Source: an uncultured Gammaproteobacteria bacterium (GTDB taxonomy: Bacteria; Pseudomonadota; Gammaproteobacteria; Pseudomonadales; Azotimanducaceae_A). Taken from it: a stretch of DNA of 8,050 nt. The stretch lies in assembly GCA_913041025.1 (NCBI GenBank), contig CAJWGQ010000129.1, positions 1-8,050 of the forward strand. Reading direction: 5' to 3'. The notes under the pieces were generated by a model, which saw only the letters and a list, made by a program, of their open reading frames with translations, was not told the DNA's origin and ran no database searches. Made by a program: the position numbers and the translations under genes. Shown piece by piece: positions 7,229-8,050 of this stretch; position 1 is the first letter of the stretch; each line of letters starts with the position of its first letter.

Positions 7229-7230
7229 CT

Positions 7231-7608
7231 GTGAAAAAGCAAAGACCTGTAAATCTAGATCTAACAACTATATCTATGCCGGCAACGGCTAAAGCTTCAA
7301 TTTTTCACCGCGTCACCGGTGTTGCATTATTTTTTGCTTTAACGTTTGTCATTTGGGCTTGGTCAGAGTCTCTTTCTTCAGCTGAAGGTTTTGAATTCGT
7401 CAAGAGTCTGTTTAACGGATTCATTGCCAAATTTATAGCTTGGGGCACCCTTTCTGTATTGGGTTATCACCTTATTGGTGGTATCCGTCATATTATTATG
7501 GACATGGGGCATTGGGAAGAACTTGAATCAGGCAACACTAGCGCTAAAATTGCGATGGCACTTGGCGTTGTGTTTGCTGTATTGGCAGGGGTGTGGATAT
7601 GGTCTTAA
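7231..7608 (+). CDS. sdhC: Succinate dehydrogenase cytochrome b556 subunit SdhC
   Basis: SdhC is one of two membrane anchors of complex II, which oxidises succinate to fumarate and passes electrons to ubiquinone. The 125 residues align without gaps to E. coli SdhC from its fifth residue on (KKQRPVNLDL). The heme-ligand His84 of E. coli is His80 here (GYHLIGGIRH), and the quinone-site Ser27 and Arg31 are Ser23 and Arg27 (ASIFHR). Three hydrophobic helices lie at about 25-45, 62-85 and 103-124. The start is GTG: the frame stays open upstream to a stop at 7135-7137 but offers no ATG or GTG, and homology begins exactly here. The Shine-Dalgarno is poor. GGGCAAG occurs twice just upstream (7210-7216 and 7219-7225), and either copy can pair with GCCC at 7200-7203. 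Confidence 0.95.
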   Translation: MKKQRPVNLDLTTISMPATAKASIFHRVTGVALFFALTFVIWAWSESLSSAEGFEFVKSLFNGFIAKFIAWGTLSVLGYHLIGGIRHIIMDMGHWEELESGNTSAKIAMALGVVFAVLAGVWIWS

Positions 7609-7946
7609 ATCAAGCAACTCTTAAACGTGATGGCGTACAAGATTTTGTATCTTTACGCACAACGGCATTAATAATCAGCGCGTATGCAATCTTTATTATT
7701 GGCTATTTTTTAGCAATGCCAGAAGTCACATATGAAGCCTGGACAGGCCTATTCTCAAACCTAGCAATGAAAGGGGCAACGTTAATCACCCTAGTTTGCA
7801 TTATGGTTCATACCCGTATCGGCCTTTGGCAGGTTCTTACCGACTATGTAAAGAACGCTAAATTGCGTGCTTTTTTAGGCTTTGTACTAAACCTAATGGC
7901 TATCGCTTACGTAGCTGTAGGTTTAATCGTTTTATGGGGTGTTTAA
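7599..7946 (+). CDS. sdhD: Succinate dehydrogenase membrane anchor subunit SdhD
   Basis: This second membrane anchor of complex II has 115 residues, the same as E. coli SdhD, with gap-free correspondence. His71 matches E. coli His71, and Asp82-Tyr83 in LWQVLTDYVK matches the quinone-site Asp82 and Tyr83. Three membrane helices lie at about 19-39, 54-78 and 90-112. The ATG at 7599 is preferred over the in-frame GTG at 7593. It gives an N-terminus (MVLNQATLKRDGVQDF) parallel to E. coli MVSNASALGRNGVHDF, and AGGGG at 7586-7590 is 8 bases upstream. It overlaps the sdhC stop by 10 bases, indicating translational coupling. Confidence 0.95.
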   Translation: MVLNQATLKRDGVQDFVSLRTTALIISAYAIFIIGYFLAMPEVTYEAWTGLFSNLAMKGATLITLVCIMVHTRIGLWQVLTDYVKNAKLRAFLGFVLNLMAIAYVAVGLIVLWGV

Positions 7947-8050
7947 GTGAAATATTCTGTTCGTGAATTTGACGCCGTAGTAATTGGTGCAGGTGGTGCT
8001 GGTATGCGCGCCGCTCTTGCCATTACCGAATCTGGCAAAACGTGTGCATT
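7947..8050 (+). CDS. sdhA: Succinate dehydrogenase flavoprotein subunit SdhA, N-terminal fragment
   Basis: Only the first 34 codons are in the window. They encode [20 protein letters not shown] and continue [14 protein letters not shown], nearly matching the E. coli SdhA N-terminus. GAGGAG at residues 14-19 is the dinucleotide-binding loop for FAD. SdhA is the catalytic subunit that oxidises succinate on the inner face of the membrane and passes electrons to SdhB. The GTG start directly follows the sdhD stop with no spacer, and GGGG at 7936-7939 serves as a possible ribosome-binding site. The gene runs off the right edge; sdhB is expected next. Confidence 0.95.
   Translation, partial: MKYSVREFDAVVIGAGGAGMRAALAITESGKTCA

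Larger units (their letters stand above)
6825..7230. other. Divergent gltA/sdhC intergenic region
   Basis: These 406 bp contain no long ORF and are strongly AT-rich, especially 6840-7150. The stretch must hold the gltA promoter (minus) and the sdhC promoter (plus). Visible within it are a plausible gltA promoter, an inverted repeat at 6965-6986, a 52-bp imperfect palindrome at 7022-7073, a terminator-like hairpin at 7157-7181 and a 10-codon ORF at 7196-7228. A TATAAT at 6951-6956 (plus) has only a poor -35 partner. I see no clear sdhC promoter downstream of the last hairpin and no recognised riboswitch. Confidence 0.8.

Noticed and set aside
7593..7598. GTG at 7593 as the sdhD start
   Set aside because: The ATG at 7599 gives the E. 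coli length of 115 residues and matching N-terminus, with better Shine-Dalgarno spacing.
1..8050. CRISPR array, insertion sequence, integron or toxin-antitoxin pair
   Set aside because: No spaced direct repeats, transposase, terminal inverted repeats or small paired ORFs with such features were found on either strand.

Overview
The window reads as chromosomal DNA of a gammaproteobacterium, probably marine or from a metagenome. The best evidence is the right end: a type II citrate synthase gene (gltA) diverges from sdhC-sdhD-sdhA. The SdhC, SdhD and SdhA proteins align with the E. coli proteins without gaps at the heme, quinone and FAD residues, and the SdhC/SdhD style is Alteromonadales-like. 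This is core metabolism plus a selenocysteine-insertion module. I see no phage, transposon, CRISPR array, tRNA or rRNA gene.

Layout, left to right. Bases 1-1169 (minus) hold the first ~389 residues of an amidase-signature hydrolase cut by the window edge. Bases 1280-4446 (minus) hold selA then selB, overlapping by ATGA. SelA converts Ser-tRNA(Sec) to Sec-tRNA(Sec), and SelB delivers it to the ribosome at recoded UGA codons. Neither selC (tRNA-Sec) nor selD lies here. Bases 4605-5504 (plus) hold a beta-hydroxyacid dehydrogenase related to 3-hydroxyisobutyrate dehydrogenase, divergent from selA and convergent with gltA. gltA (5553-6824, minus) is separated from sdhC by ~400 bp of AT-rich DNA containing several hairpins and a possible short leader ORF. 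sdhC, sdhD and the start of sdhA (plus) are tightly packed and translationally coupled; the operon continues beyond the window.

The most notable observation is that gltA is a codon-usage mosaic. Codons 1-195 (next to sdh) use almost only GGT/GGC for Gly, CGT for Arg and AAA for Lys, as in a highly expressed Alteromonadales-type gene. Codons from about 205 to the stop use GGA/GGG and AGA/CGA/CGC, with not one CGT, like the genes to their left. The switch falls between about 6204 and 6258 and the protein stays intact. Either homologous recombination joined two lineages inside a conserved gene, or the contig is an assembly chimera. The sequence alone cannot decide, but statements about the host should treat the two sides separately.

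I did not find a convincing undescribed system. Second-tier observations are the structured sdhC leader (a 52-bp imperfect palindrome resembling a two-way terminator, a second terminator-like hairpin, and a 10-codon ORF ending 2 bases before the GTG of sdhC) and a changed motif next to the PLP lysine of SelA.
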